Shown here piece by piece: positions 26,956 through 37,317 of a stretch of 64,000 bases of DNA; the stretch's first letter is position 1, and every line of letters starts with the position of its first letter. The DNA is from Pantoea rodasii (GTDB lineage: Bacteria > Pseudomonadota > Gammaproteobacteria > Enterobacterales > Enterobacteriaceae). Position numbers and translations under genes: made by a program. Under the pieces are notes generated by a model. That model saw only the letters and a program-made list of their open reading frames with translations. It did not search any database and was not told where the DNA came from. The stretch covers positions 60,362-124,361 of the forward strand of contig NZ_MLFP01000013.1 in the NCBI RefSeq assembly GCF_002095465.1, read 5' to 3'.

Positions 26956-27226
26956 TGCACGCTTTCCTTAGTGGTTTAAGGCAATAAAAGATATCAAAAA
27001 CTAAATATTGAAAGACAGCAAGTCATCGCTGCCTGATAGCCTTCCTGGCGTATTCTGAAACTGTTTAGGCTCAAACAGCGCTGAATTATGTGTGTTTTTG
27101 CGGGGATGTGAAAGGGTGCGAGGAATAATTAGATTCAAATGGATTAACTGACGAAGCGCGTCATCCATTACGCACTTCGCTACAGGAAAATTGCCCTAAT
27201 CTGGACGTCTTTCCCTCATCTTCAAC

Positions 27227-27976
27227 TCATACCTGTGCCATGCCGCCATCCACGAACAGTTCGGTGGCATTAATAAAGCTGGAAGCATCGGATGCGAGAA
27301 ATGACACAACGTTACCAATCTCGCCGGGTTCTCCCAGTCGGCCCAAGGGCACCTGAGCAGCTAACGCATCGAACAATCCCTGACGCTGATCTTCGGGCAC
27401 TAAATCGCCCAAACCTGGCGTGCGCACCGGACCGGGGCTCACCACGTTGACACGAATACCGCGATCCTTCACATCCAGCGCCCATGAACGGGCAAAGTTG
27501 CGCACCGCGGCTTTACTGGCGCTGTAAACACTGAATCCTGCCGTACCCTGAATCGATGTGGTTGAAGAGGTCAAAATCACCGAGGCTTTGTCGCTTAACA
27601 GCGGCAGCGCTTTTTGCACGGTAAACAGCACGCCACGCACGTTGGTGCCAAAGATCCGGTCGAAATGCTCTTCAGTAATAGCACCGAGCGGTAACATATC
27701 GCCGCCGCCAGCATTGGCGAACAGAATGTCCAGGCGACCCGCCTGGCGTGCAATCTGCGCATACACCGCATCCAGATCGCTCAACACAGAAGCATCAGCG
27801 CGAATACCGGTTGCCTGTGCGCCGATAAGTGTGACGGCAGCATCCAGTTCTGGCTGGCGACGACCGGTGATAAACACGCGCGCTCCCTGAGCTGCCAGCG
27901 CCTGAGCGGAAGCTAAACCAATTCCGCTGGTGCCGCCGGTGACTAACGCAATTTTACCGTTTAATGATGTGTTCAT
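27227..27976 (-). CDS. Short-chain dehydrogenase/reductase
   Basis: Classical SDR of 249 residues; start ATG 27976 ([15 protein letters not shown]). Cofactor loop '[10 protein letters not shown]' and 'NAGGG', catalytic Ser ('LTSSTTS') and 'YSASKAA' (Tyr/Lys), C-terminal '[11 protein letters not shown]'. The Arg after the second strand ('TGRRQPE') favours NADP. It is divergent from the LysR gene at 28108, with 131 bp between them, the common arrangement for a regulator and its target. The substrate is unknown. Confidence 0.92.
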   Translation of the reverse strand: MNTSLNGKIALVTGGTSGIGLASAQALAAQGARVFITGRRQPELDAAVTLIGAQATGIRADASVLSDLDAVYAQIARQAGRLDILFANAGGGDMLPLGAITEEHFDRIFGTNVRGVLFTVQKALPLLSDKASVILTSSTTSIQGTAGFSVYSASKAAVRNFARSWALDVKDRGIRVNVVSPGPVRTPGLGDLVPEDQRQGLFDALAAQVPLGRLGEPGEIGNVVSFLASDASSFINATELFVDGGMAQV

Positions 27977-28107
27977 GTGTATTCTCCCAAATGGATTTAA
28001 GTGTGTGATGACTGCGTTGCAGTGCATGGGAGGCAATGTAACCGTGCGCGGCTTAGTGATAAATGGTGTAAAATCGAAATCATTATTCCTGTACATGGAT
28101 AATCAAA

Positions 28108-29013
28108 ATGGATCAGCTTTTGGCTATAAAAGCATTCGCTCGCGTGGTGGAGGCGGGGAATTTTACCCGAGCCGCCGATTCACTGGATATGCCCAATGCC
28201 ACGTTGAGTAAACTGGTGCAGGAATTGGAGGGGCATCTTGGCGTTCGCCTGTTACAGCGCACCACACGACGCGTCACCGTCACGCCTGAAGGACGTGATT
28301 ATTACGACAAAGCGCTGCGTATCGTGCGGGACTTAGAAGATATCGACGGGGCGTTTAGCGCGGTAAATGGCGCGCCGCGTGGCTACTTGCGCATTGATGT
28401 CGGAGGTTCGACGGCGCGAGATGTGCTTATTCCATTGCTACCCGATTTTGTCGCGCGATTTCCAGACGTTCGCCTCGACCTCGGTGTATCCGACCGGGCT
28501 GTGGATCTGATCAGCGACAATGTCGATTGCGTAATTCGCGGCGGGCCGCTCGGTGATTCATCGCTGGTAGCGCGTCATCTTGGTGATGCAGAGATGATCA
28601 CCTGCGCGGCACCCGGCTATCTCAAAACCTATGGCGTACCAGCCTATCCGCAGGAGCTGAAAAATGGGCATCGCTGGATAAGCTATTTATCCCCACAAAG
28701 CGGACGTGCATTTCCGCTGCGCTTCATGCAGGCCAACCAAAAACAGGAAATGAAAATCGATCATCGCATTGGCATTAACGAAAGCAATGCCCATCTGGCG
28801 GCGGCGGTAGCAGGATTGGGTATCATCCAAACGTTTCGTTATGCGTCCGCCGACAGTTTAGCGTCCGGAACGCTGGTGGAAATCCTCAAGGAATGGCAAC
28901 CCGCGTCTTATCCTTTTCACGCGGTTTATCCGCAGAACCGCCATTTAACCCAACGGCTACGCGTGTTTATCGATTGGCTACGAGAAGTCTTTCCGGCACG
29001 ACTCAATGGATGA
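28108..29013 (+). CDS. LysR-type transcriptional regulator
   Basis: 301 residues of the AaeR/DsdC-distinct 'YafC-like' group. The N-terminal winged helix has 'FARVVEAGNFTRAADSLDMPNATLSKLVQELE' (in parts, about 10-42), followed by 'LLQRTTRRVTVTPEG'. The effector domain has 'DVGGSTARDVLIPLLPDF' and 'LAAAVAGLGIIQ'. Divergent from an SDR gene, its likely target. Confidence 0.93.
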   Translation: MDQLLAIKAFARVVEAGNFTRAADSLDMPNATLSKLVQELEGHLGVRLLQRTTRRVTVTPEGRDYYDKALRIVRDLEDIDGAFSAVNGAPRGYLRIDVGGSTARDVLIPLLPDFVARFPDVRLDLGVSDRAVDLISDNVDCVIRGGPLGDSSLVARHLGDAEMITCAAPGYLKTYGVPAYPQELKNGHRWISYLSPQSGRAFPLRFMQANQKQEMKIDHRIGINESNAHLAAAVAGLGIIQTFRYASADSLASGTLVEILKEWQPASYPFHAVYPQNRHLTQRLRVFIDWLREVFPARLNG

Positions 29014-29229
29014 CAGGGCTGCGACGATCTGTTAACTTTTTGTTTCTTAACTCCCCATTTTCACTACAGGCCTGCGTAAATGACACTTTCTGCCGCACCT
29101 TCGACGTCATACGAACATGGCCTGTATGCGATCTGCTGTCCGCCGCCACCTCCTGCAATCGTTGCGGTTCGCTAAGAACCGAAAGTTTTTCCCGCTTAAC
29201 TTTACAACGTTTGTTTTAGGAGCATTTTC

Positions 29230-30090
29230 ATGCGTTCTTCATCTTTGACGTCGCAAGCTGCGACGTCGGGCTTCGTGTTGCTTTGGGGCAGCGCGGCGAT
29301 CTTTTCACGTCTCGGGTTAGACAACGCTTCGCCGATGGCACTCTTAATTGTGCGTTTCAGCGTGGCACTCACGGCTTTGCTGCTGGTGGGTGTGTTTCGA
29401 CGTCGTTGGTTACCTGATGCCGGCAGCCGTATAACCGTGGTTTACACCGGGCTGATTTTGATTGGTGCCTATTCCGTGTGCTACTTCCAGGCAATGGCAG
29501 AAGGGGTCACGCCTGGATTAATCGCCACCATTATGGGCATTCAACCGATCCTTACGCTCTGCGTGGTGGAAAGGCGTATGCAGGGCATGCGATTGCTGGG
29601 ATTAGCGATCGCATTGGCAGGATTAATTATGCTGGTATGGCGCAGTCTGGCGGCATCGCAACTGCCCCTGAGCGGGATTGTGTTCGCGCTGGCGGCGCTG
29701 CTGTGTATGACGTTTGGCGCCATCATGCAGAAAAAAGTCTCACAGCATCCTGCGCAGATACTGCCGCTGCAATATGCGGTGAGCTTAGTGCTGTGCGTGC
29801 TGCTGCTCCCCGTCAAACCCTTCCATATTGAATTTACGCTGCACTTTTGGATTTCGGCGCTGTTTCTTGGCGTGATGATTTCGGTAGTGGCGCAGCTGTT
29901 ACTGTACCGACTGTTGAGTGCCGGAAGCATCGTTAACGTGACCAGTTTATTCTATCTGGTGCCGGTGATAACGGCGGTGCTGGATTATCTGCTGCTGGGT
30001 AATAAGTTACCGTGGTCAGGCATGCTTGGGATGGTGGCGATACTGCTGGGGATTATGTTGGTGTTTCGTGCACCGCGGTTGAAACCGTAA
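29230..30090 (+). CDS. EamA/DMT-family transporter
   Basis: 286 residues with ten predicted membrane helices in two EamA repeats ('LWGSAAIFSRLGLDNASPMALLIVR' near the N-terminus, in parts; second repeat from about 145). Drug/metabolite exporter family; substrate unknown. A TTTAGGAG site lies 7 bp before the ATG. The 216 bp upstream hold no gene that I can support, only a short hairpin GGTTC/GAACC near 29164. Convergent with the next SDR, with a bidirectional terminator between. Confidence 0.92.
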   Translation: MRSSSLTSQAATSGFVLLWGSAAIFSRLGLDNASPMALLIVRFSVALTALLLVGVFRRRWLPDAGSRITVVYTGLILIGAYSVCYFQAMAEGVTPGLIATIMGIQPILTLCVVERRMQGMRLLGLAIALAGLIMLVWRSLAASQLPLSGIVFALAALLCMTFGAIMQKKVSQHPAQILPLQYAVSLVLCVLLLPVKPFHIEFTLHFWISALFLGVMISVVAQLLLYRLLSAGSIVNVTSLFYLVPVITAVLDYLLLGNKLPWSGMLGMVAILLGIMLVFRAPRLKP

Positions 30091-30103
30091 AGCAATAATC
30101 CGA

Positions 30104-30127
30104 TGTGGCGGCCTGCGGGCCGCCACA
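30104..30127. terminator. Bidirectional hairpin terminator
   Basis: TGTGGCGGCC / GGCCGCCACA, a perfect 10-bp stem with a 4-nt loop between two convergent genes. Poor T tracts on both sides. Confidence 0.6.
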
Positions 30128-30144
30128 ACATGCGGAAAAGTTAA

Positions 30145-31038
30145 TTAAATCGTGCCGGTCCCGCCGTCAGAACACCAGACCTGTCCGGAGGTGAAGCTGT
30201 TGGTGGTTTCCGCGAACGTCACGTAAAGAGGCGCAATTTCCGCTGGCTGACCAGGACGTCCCAGCGGAGCAGTGGCACCAAATTTCTCCACTTTCTCCTG
30301 CGGTTGTCCGCCACATACCTGCAGCGCAGTCCAATACGGCCCTGGCGCCACTGCGTTCACCCGAATCTGATCTTTACCCAACTGTTTAGCGAGCGCTTTC
30401 GTGAAAGCCACAATCGAGGCTTTGGTTTGCGCATAATCCAGCAGGATAGCGCTAGGATCATAGGCCTGCACTGAAGAGGTGTTGATGATCGATGAACCCG
30501 CTGGCAGGTACTCTAGCGCCGCCTTGGTTATCCAGAACATGGCGTAAACGTTAGTCTTAAACGTCGCATCAAAATCTTCCGTGGAAAGCGTACGAATCGA
30601 CTCATTGAACTGCTGGCGACCGGCGTTGTTAACCAGAATGTCCAAACCGTCGAGTTTACTGGCCGCTTCCTTTACTAGCTGCTGGCAAAAGGCTTCGGAG
30701 CGAATATCGCCCGGGATGGCTATCGCCTTACGTCCCTCCGCTTCAATCAGCTGAATGACTTCGGTTGCATCCTGCTCTTCTTCTGGCAGATAGTTGATCG
30801 CTACGTCAGCACCTTCTCGCGCATAAGCAATCGCCACTGCACGACCAATACCTGAATCGCCGCCAGTAATCAGCGCCTTACGACCGGTTAGACGACCGGT
30901 GCCGCGATAACTGGATTCACCGTGATCCGGGCGAGGTTCCATTTTGCTAGCCAGCCCAGGGAATTCCTGTAATTGTTTTTTAAAAGGAGGCGTTGGATAT
31001 TGATGCGTAATCAGCGTTTTGTTAGTAAATGAACTCAT
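30145..31038 (-). CDS. SDR oxidoreductase, YghA-like
   Basis: 297-residue SDR with the N-terminal extension typical of YghA/general stress SDRs ('PPFKKQLQEFPGLASKMEPRPDHGE', in parts). Cofactor loop 'TGGDSGIGRAVA', 'NNAGRQQ', catalytic Ser ('INTSSVQAY') and 'YAQTKAS' (Tyr/Lys), C-terminal 'SGQVWCSDGG'. Such proteins are often part of osmotic/stationary-phase stress responses. The KGG stress protein gene follows upstream on the same strand, which supports that reading. Confidence 0.9.
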   Translation of the reverse strand: MSSFTNKTLITHQYPTPPFKKQLQEFPGLASKMEPRPDHGESSYRGTGRLTGRKALITGGDSGIGRAVAIAYAREGADVAINYLPEEEQDATEVIQLIEAEGRKAIAIPGDIRSEAFCQQLVKEAASKLDGLDILVNNAGRQQFNESIRTLSTEDFDATFKTNVYAMFWITKAALEYLPAGSSIINTSSVQAYDPSAILLDYAQTKASIVAFTKALAKQLGKDQIRVNAVAPGPYWTALQVCGGQPQEKVEKFGATAPLGRPGQPAEIAPLYVTFAETTNSFTSGQVWCSDGGTGTI

Positions 31039-31294
31039 CGTGATCTCCTTGTTCTGAACGATTGATATTATAAGCCTGGCATAAATGTGAGTTATGTCAC
31101 GTCAAAAATTGACCAGTTGAAATATGAGCGTGAAATTGAAGAGGGAAGTTATTACGTCAGGTGATGAATGGAAATAATATGAAGTGAGAGAATAAGCGCA
31201 AGACGTCATTCAAATATCGTCATTGCACTTATTCTTTTCCAGTGGAGCAATCCGGCGTCCTTGTCGGTAGGGCGATGATGTTGCCCTTTAGGAT

Positions 31295-31464
31295 TTACGA
31301 GCCTTTGTTACTGCTTTTTCCGCCTTTTTTACCGGCTTCGGAAGCTTTCTCGCGGTCATCTTTAAAATTCCCACCGCTGCTGCTTTGTCCACCTTTTTAC
31401 CCGCGTCAGATGCTTTTTGTTTATCATCAGCGAAGTTACCTGAACCGCCTCTATGCTCGGCCAT
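31295..31464 (-). CDS. KGG-motif stress protein (YciG/GsiB-like), frameshifted
   Basis: Short hydrophilic stress protein. ATG 31464 gives 'MAEHRGGSGNFADDKQKASDAGKK'. After restoring one base in the A/T5 run at 31394-31398 it reads 'GGQSSSGGNFKDDREKASEAGKKGGKSS' (in parts), i.e. two copies of the K-A-S-x-A-G-K-K-G-G repeat, and ends 'NKGS', 56 residues in all. The gene is one base short of a multiple of three. Proteins of this type are induced in stationary phase and desiccation. No membrane or catalytic features. Confidence 0.8.
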
Positions 31465-31663
31465 AAAATGTCCTCATCATGCATTGCGATTACATAATCG
31501 TGGTTAACGTCACACGTTATGTCCAGACTGCAGAATTAAGATTAGTGCTGATGGCAATATTAACAAGCGCGACGGCAGCGAATTTATCAGGCTGGGAAGA
31601 ATTAGCGCAATATAATTAGTTAACCGGATGAATTGCTGAGTGTTAATAATTTAAACAAAATAA

Positions 31664-31690
31664 AATCGAAGCGTAATTAACGCTTCGATT
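31664..31690 (-). terminator. Terminator of the siderophore receptor operon
   Basis: A perfect 10-bp stem AATCGAAGCG/CGCTTCGATT with a 7-nt loop, followed on the minus strand by TTATTTT. It lies 12 bp beyond the binding-protein stop. Confidence 0.85.
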
Positions 31691-31701
31691 ATCAGCATGC
31701 G

Positions 31702-32865
31702 CTATTTAGTGGCAGGGATCTGCATGAAATACGTCCCGCTGTAAGGTATCGGCAGGAAATCATGGAAGATTTGCTTCAGCGTTTGCTCCGGCTCTACATC
31801 GGCGAACAGTTGTGGATAAAGCGTTTTTGCCATGAATTCTGTGGCGGCGATGTGCCAGGGACTGAGATAGAAATTCATCCAGATCACTGCCGAGTGGCCG
31901 TTACGCAGTGCGTTTAATTCACGTAAACCGTTTTGCTGAGAGGTCAGTTGAGTAAAGCTGCTTTGCACGTCTGGTGCCTCAACCTCGGGGCCGAGTTTCA
32001 ATAATCCCTGGGCGTGGCTGTCACCAAATCCGGTCGCAAAGTAATAGTCTGGCTGTGCTGCGATCACCATTTCTTCACTCAGGCGACCAAACACCCCGTG
32101 TTGGGTTTGCGCGGCGATATTTGCGCCGCCCGCCGCATTCAACAATTCGCCAAGGCTGCCATTGACCGCAGTCACGCAGCATTCGTTACGACGGCCAAGG
32201 TGAAGTTGCAGCAATACCGAAGGCTTGGGCCCTTCATAGCGCGCCAGTCGCTCGCGTATCACCTGCATATGGGCATCATAAAAGCGGTTAAACGCCTGTG
32301 CACGCGCCTGCTGATTCAACACTTCGCCAAATATCTCAACGCTGCGACGGGTGTTTTTCAGCAAATGAACGCGTAAATCGACCTTCACCACCGGAATATG
32401 TGCAGCTTTCAACATGCTAACCAGGCGCAGGTCAGCGTCGTCGTATCGCGCCAGGCTTGGTAAGATCACCACATCCGGTTTGAGTGACAGGATTTGCTCT
32501 GGATTGATGGCATTGGGGCCCCCGGAACCCAGCGAAGGGATCTTCAGCATTTGCGGAAACTGACGCGCGAAGCTATTCCACGTCTGGCTGTCGTATTTCT
32601 TCAGATCCTGCGGCCACGCCACGATATGTTGAAACGGGTTGCCCGGCTCCAGCATCGCTAAGGTGTAAAGCATACGGCTTTCACCCAGCACGATACGCTG
32701 CGGATGGTCGGGGATCTCAACCTGATTACCATCAATATCCGTGACGTTTTTTGCCAGCGCAGCGCTGCTTAACACCAGTAAAAAGCAGGCCAACACCCGC
32801 AAAAAAGGTCCTAACAGGAAAGGGGCGCGCCGTGCGCCCGCTTTAACAACAGAATCAGAACTCAA
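31702..32865 (-). CDS. Periplasmic iron-siderophore/cobalamin-type ABC substrate-binding protein (TroA/FhuD superfamily)
   Basis: 387 residues. It starts at TTG 32865 overlapping the receptor stop (TTGAGTTCTGA), so it is translationally coupled to it. Signal peptide around residues 15-38 ('FLRVLACFLLVLSSAALA'). Class III binding-protein features: 'DIDGNQVEIPDHPQRIV', 'LKPDVVILPS' and the long rigid helix in the middle, plus a Cys pair in 'RRNECCVTA'. It probably delivers the ligand of the upstream receptor to an inner-membrane permease encoded elsewhere, since no permease or ATPase is present. Confidence 0.88.
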   Translation of the reverse strand: MSSDSVVKAGARRAPFLLGPFLRVLACFLLVLSSAALAKNVTDIDGNQVEIPDHPQRIVLGESRMLYTLAMLEPGNPFQHIVAWPQDLKKYDSQTWNSFARQFPQMLKIPSLGSGGPNAINPEQILSLKPDVVILPSLARYDDADLRLVSMLKAAHIPVVKVDLRVHLLKNTRRSVEIFGEVLNQQARAQAFNRFYDAHMQVIRERLARYEGPKPSVLLQLHLGRRNECCVTAVNGSLGELLNAAGGANIAAQTQHGVFGRLSEEMVIAAQPDYYFATGFGDSHAQGLLKLGPEVEAPDVQSSFTQLTSQQNGLRELNALRNGHSAVIWMNFYLSPWHIAATEFMAKTLYPQLFADVEPEQTLKQIFHDFLPIPYSGTYFMQIPATK

Positions 32866-34977
32866 CGCTGGCCTCGACCATCAAGTTACGGGTTTCACCT
32901 TCACGCACGCGCAAGTTACCGCCGCTGGAGGTGTAATAATGTTTGTTGAACAAATTGTTGAGATTCAGTTTCAACTGCGTCTTTTCACCAAATAGCTGAT
33001 TGTTCCAGGCAACGAAGCTGTCGGCCACCACGTAATCCGGCATGGTGAAACTGTTTTCAGGATCGCCCGCGCGCGAACCGACATATCGTGCGCCGCCGCC
33101 CACACGGAAGTCGCCTGGAATGCCGTTAATACTCAGATTGTGGCTGAGATACAGTGCTCCGGAATGACGCGGCGCGTTTTGCAGACGGTTACCATTATTC
33201 GCGGAATTGATGCCATCATCGACGATTTCAGCTTTATCGTAACTGTAATTAGCACTCAAATCCCAACCCGGCAGCACTTCACCGTTCAGTTCGAACTCTG
33301 CACCGCTAGAACGCGCTTTATCAATCGCACGCGTGGTGCCATTGATGCTGAGCGACATATCGCGTTCATCAATGCGGTACAGCGCAACGCTGGCGAACAG
33401 TTTAGGCGAAATCTGCCACTTGCTGCCCACTTCCCAGGTCGTGCCCTGTTCCGGCTTACCGACGTTGCCGTCATCGTCGACATCAGTGGATGGCGTGAAG
33501 GATTTGCTGACGCTGGAGTAAAGCGAAACGTCCGGCGTGATTTTATAAATCAGACCCGCCTGTGGCAGAAACTTATTACCTTCACTGTTTAGCGTTTCCA
33601 CCACCGGATCAAAGCCTTTGGATGCACGCTGCTCATAATGTTGATAGCGTCCCCCGAGCACGGCAATCCATTGTTCCGTCAAAGAAATGCTGTCTTTGGC
33701 ATAAACCGAACGACTGTGGATACGGTTCAGGTTATTGGCGTTGGCGGTGTTTTCAGTGCTGCTATCCGTGACCGGTGACAGGATATCGCATTGCGGATCG
33801 GTAAAGTTAAACCCGGTATTGGATTTGCCCTGATACTGATGCGCGCGATAAGTCTGGTTCATCTCATAGTCGGTGCCGATCACCACATCGTGTGTCATGC
33901 CCAACAGCTGTTGCGATCCGAGCAGATCCCAAGAAACATATTTCGTTTTGTGGTTGAAGCCGCGGTTGGCATCGGCACGACGCGTCACCACACCGGTGGT
34001 TGGATTGATGGCCGTCACGCGCACTTCGTTGTTGTCATATTGACGCTGATTCATGCCAAACGTCACGCGCGTGCTCCAGTCATCGCTGAACTGCCAATCG
34101 TAATGCGCGTTCAGGGTTTTGTTGTGGCCCAGGCGTGGTTGGCTGTGTCGTCCAGACGATCTTTATAACCTATATCAATCGGTTTGCCGTTGATAAAGGC
34201 GGTGCCGCGATCGTAGGGAATGTCATATTGATAATCTTCGTAACTGATCAGGAAGCTGGCTTTTTCGCCGAACCATTGCAGAGAAGGGGCTATCAGCGTG
34301 TGTTTTTCACTGCCAAAATTACGCCAGTAATCCTGATTCTGCTTTTCAGCAATCAAGCGAAAGGCAAAGCCATCGCCGAGTGGGCCGGTGACATCCACCG
34401 TTCCGGCACCACCGCCTTCGCTGGAGGAGCGCCCGCTGATTTTAGTGTGCCAGTCATACTGGGGTTTTTTGCTCACCAGGTTAATCACGCCGCCCGGGTT
34501 TTGGATGCCGTAGAGCAGGGAGGCTGAGCCTTTTAATACCTCCACGCGTTCGGTGGTGGCATCAAAATTCAATCCCTGGCTGCTGCGGATGCCATCACGA
34601 TAAATCGAACCATCAGAGTTGCTGCCAAAACCGCGGCGCACAAAGCCATCTTCGGTGCCTGCCAGCGTGTTGCCTTCGGTAACGCCACTGACAAAACGCA
34701 TCGCATCAGTAAGATTCGCCGCCTGATAATCCTCCAGTTGCTGTTGCGTCACCACGCTAACCGATTGCGCTTCATTTATGCGGGGCGTCGGCGTTTTACT
34801 GGCGACTGAACTGCTGGTGGCGTTATAGCCTTGTGGGCTGCTTTCCTGAGCATTAACGGTCAGGGTGTTATCCGCTGCCATACTGCTGGCGGCGGTTAAC
34901 ACGCTAACGGCATAAATCGCGGCAATAATGGCCGGATGGCATTGAGTTTTAAAAACGAACGGCTTGTTGTTATTCAT
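32855..34977 (-). CDS. TonB-dependent siderophore receptor (frameshifted)
   Basis: Outer-membrane receptor of about 707 residues. Signal peptide 'AIYAVSVLTAASSMAADN' near the N-terminus, plug with 'TPRINEAQSVSVVTQQQLEDYQ' (in parts) and 'ERVEVLKGSASLLYGIQNPGGVINLVSKKP' (in parts), barrel ending 'RNLMVEASVEF'. The frame breaks at CCC 34128-34130; one more C restores 'NHAWGHNKTLNAHYDW'. The total is one base short of a multiple of three. A Fur box lies about 140 bp upstream. The plug is FhuE/FoxA-like, but the siderophore is not determined. Confidence 0.9.
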
Positions 34978-35114
34978 TTAAATAAACCTGGTGTTGGTGC
35001 GGAATTAAGTTTCGTCCGTGAAACGAAGCTAGGGTTTACGGTATGCAGCAATGAAATGTGCTTTGAATGCTGTTTCTTATGCGCATCATCCCGCGCCAAA
35101 TCGGGCTTCGGAAT

Positions 35115-35133
35115 GTTATTGAGAATCATTCAA
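35115..35133. promoter_or_regulatory. Fur box upstream of the siderophore receptor operon
   Basis: GTTATTGAGAATCATTCAA matches 13 of 19 Fur consensus positions, with the GAGAATCATT core intact. The 420-bp region 34978-35396 holds this site and promoters for the receptor and the divergent RpiR regulator, and no gene that I can support. Confidence 0.6.
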
Positions 35134-35396
35134 ACATGAAAAAATGTAGTAGTAAATCGAAATAAAAGTGTGAATACTACAGCAAAGCTCCATCGGAAAT
35201 TATCGACTCGCCATCACGAGAAGTAAGTTTAAATTATTGAAATTAGTATTATTTCTACGAGAATTCCTGTGAATTTGTTCCAAGGCGGGACATCATGAGT
35301 CCGGATTGTAAGCCTGAAAGGATGCAAAAATGTCACTACATCTTCAGGTCAGGCGTCGGGGCACGTTACCGGGTGAGAAGGGAAACAGCGAAAAAT

Positions 35397-36233
35397 ATGG
35401 CGATGAATAAAATCAAAAACCGGGTAGATGTATTAGGCGAACGATATCGAGCACGTGCACCCTCATTATCTTCCAGCCTGCAAACGGTGGCGCAATATAT
35501 CCACGACAATCGTGAGACAATATTAGATGCCACCGCGATGGAAATAGCCGATGCCACTCACACCTCGGATGCCACCGTGGTGCGCACCGTTCAGGCTTTG
35601 GGTTTTGCCGGTTTGCGCGATTTAAAAACCACGCTTACGGCCTGGTTTGGTCCGGCAATGAATTCCGAAGAGAAGATGAGCGCGACGGTCAGTGAGCTGT
35701 CCTGCGACATTAATTCCGGAATTGATTTTGTGCTGGGCGGCCATAAACGCGCCTGCGATGCGCTATCGGAACCGCATAACCGACAGGCGGTGGCACAAGC
35801 CGTGGCGATGTTGATTGATGCGCGTCAGGTGGCGCTGTTTGGCATCAATGCGTCAGGAATATTGGCGGATTACAGCGCCCGCTTGTTTACGCGCATCGGC
35901 ATTCCCGCAGTGACATTGAACCGTTCGGGAATCGCCCTGGCGGAACAGTTGATCACTCTGCAACGTGGCGATGTGCTGATCATGATGGCGCAGAAATCAG
36001 CGCACAAAGAAGGGCTCACCACGCTGAAAGAGGCAAAGCGTTTAGGAATGCCGGTGATTCTGCTGACCAATGCGCTGGATTCGGCTTTCGCCAAAGAGGC
36101 GGATGTGATCATTAACGTGCCGCGCGGAGGGGAAAATGGCCGCATGCCGCTGCACGGCACTGTGCTGGTGTGTCTTGAGATGTTGATACTGTCGGTGGCT
36201 TCAGCGACGTCGTCGCGAACGGTGAAACCATGA
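35397..36233 (+). CDS. MurR/RpiR-family transcriptional regulator
   Basis: About 278 residues (start at ATG 35397, with a second ATG two codons later). N-terminal RpiR helix-turn-helix ('LQTVAQYIHDNRETILDATAMEIADAT', 'TSDATVVRTVQALGFAGLRDLK', in parts) and a C-terminal SIS phosphosugar-binding domain ('VALFGINASGILADYSARLF', 'GDVLIMMAQKSAHKEGL'). The family senses phosphorylated sugars. Neither neighbour is a sugar enzyme; the Gfo/Idh/MocA-isomerase pair at 40-42 kb is the nearest candidate target. Confidence 0.9.
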   Translation: MAMNKIKNRVDVLGERYRARAPSLSSSLQTVAQYIHDNRETILDATAMEIADATHTSDATVVRTVQALGFAGLRDLKTTLTAWFGPAMNSEEKMSATVSELSCDINSGIDFVLGGHKRACDALSEPHNRQAVAQAVAMLIDARQVALFGINASGILADYSARLFTRIGIPAVTLNRSGIALAEQLITLQRGDVLIMMAQKSAHKEGLTTLKEAKRLGMPVILLTNALDSAFAKEADVIINVPRGGENGRMPLHGTVLVCLEMLILSVASATSSRTVKP

Positions 36234-36284
36234 AACGCATTCAGGATCTCAATCGATCGCTGAAGCCGACCAGCAAAAATAACG

Positions 36285-37199
36285 TTACTTGCTGCTGAGA
36301 CTGGCGGTCGTCGCTTTGGCGATACCGCTGCGGGTGACCAGCCACACCGCAAGCGCAATGAGCAGTGAACCACCAATAAAGCCCTGATTAATCTCTTCAC
36401 CCAGAACCATCCAGCCCCACAGGATACCAAAAGGCGGAATCAGGAAAGTCACCGTCAGGGTGCGCAGCGGACCAATATCAGCCAGCAGGCGGAAGTAGAT
36501 AATGTAAGCCAGCGCAGTACAGATAAATCCCACCGCCAGAATGCACGCCCACACTTCAGGTATCTGCCAGTTGGCAACGGGCGTTTGCGGCGCACTGAAG
36601 GCAAAGAACGGCAACAGGAAAACAGACGCGCCGAGTTGGCTGCCAAGGGCCACTTTGGTGGCATCCAATCCACCGCGCGCGCCAATCCAACGTTTGGCCA
36701 GGAATCCAGCAAAGCCATAGCAGGTGGTTGCCACCAGGCAGGCTGCAATGCCGAGCACCAGCGCGTGCGACAGCACCATTTCACCGGTGGTACTGATCAA
36801 AATGATGCCGGTAAAACCCACAAGCATGCCCAGCACTTTGCTGATCGTCAGCTTCTCATTAAAGAATGCCGCACCAATCACTACGCCCATTAATGGCGTA
36901 GTGGCGTTGAGTATCGCGGAATAGCCCGCGGGCAGCACCCGAGCGGCCAGGCAGTACATCAGGAAAGGTAAACCCGAGTTAATCATGCCGAGCAACATCG
37001 CCCAGCCTAATTTACCCTCGAAACGGCGCGGAATACGCAAAACCGCCATGACGATAAGTAAACCCAGCGCACCCAATAGCACGCGTAAAAAGGCGGTATT
37101 CACCGCACCTAATGCCGGAACGGCAATACGCATAAAGAGAAAACTGGCACCCCAGATGGCCGCCAGCATCAGAAGTCGCAACGAGTCCGATGTTCGCAT
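36285..37199 (-). CDS. EamA/DMT-family transporter
   Basis: 304 residues, ten hydrophobic helices in two EamA repeats ('LLMLAAIWGASFLFMRIAVPALG' at the start, in parts; 'ITLVGFICTALAYIIYFRLLADIG'-like second repeat). It is RhaT/YedA-like, a putative metabolite exporter. Convergent with the RpiR gene (51 bp apart) and divergent from the GNAT gene at 37318. Confidence 0.92.
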   Translation of the reverse strand: MRTSDSLRLLMLAAIWGASFLFMRIAVPALGAVNTAFLRVLLGALGLLIVMAVLRIPRRFEGKLGWAMLLGMINSGLPFLMYCLAARVLPAGYSAILNATTPLMGVVIGAAFFNEKLTISKVLGMLVGFTGIILISTTGEMVLSHALVLGIAACLVATTCYGFAGFLAKRWIGARGGLDATKVALGSQLGASVFLLPFFAFSAPQTPVANWQIPEVWACILAVGFICTALAYIIYFRLLADIGPLRTLTVTFLIPPFGILWGWMVLGEEINQGFIGGSLLIALAVWLVTRSGIAKATTASLSSK

Positions 37200-37317
37200 G
37201 GTTAAGCTTCAATCATTAGAAAGAAAGGCTGACATCATAACAAAAATTCTTAACAGTCAGAGAGGTGAGGCAGTGCTATGTTACTTCGCTGCACAGCAAA
37301 AATCGGCGAGGGATGGT

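Noticed and set aside
36985..37317. 111-codon N-terminal extension of the RimJ/L acetyltransferase
   Set aside because: It is antisense to the EamA transporter and its promoter; ATG 37318 starts at the conserved family N-terminus with a ribosome site.
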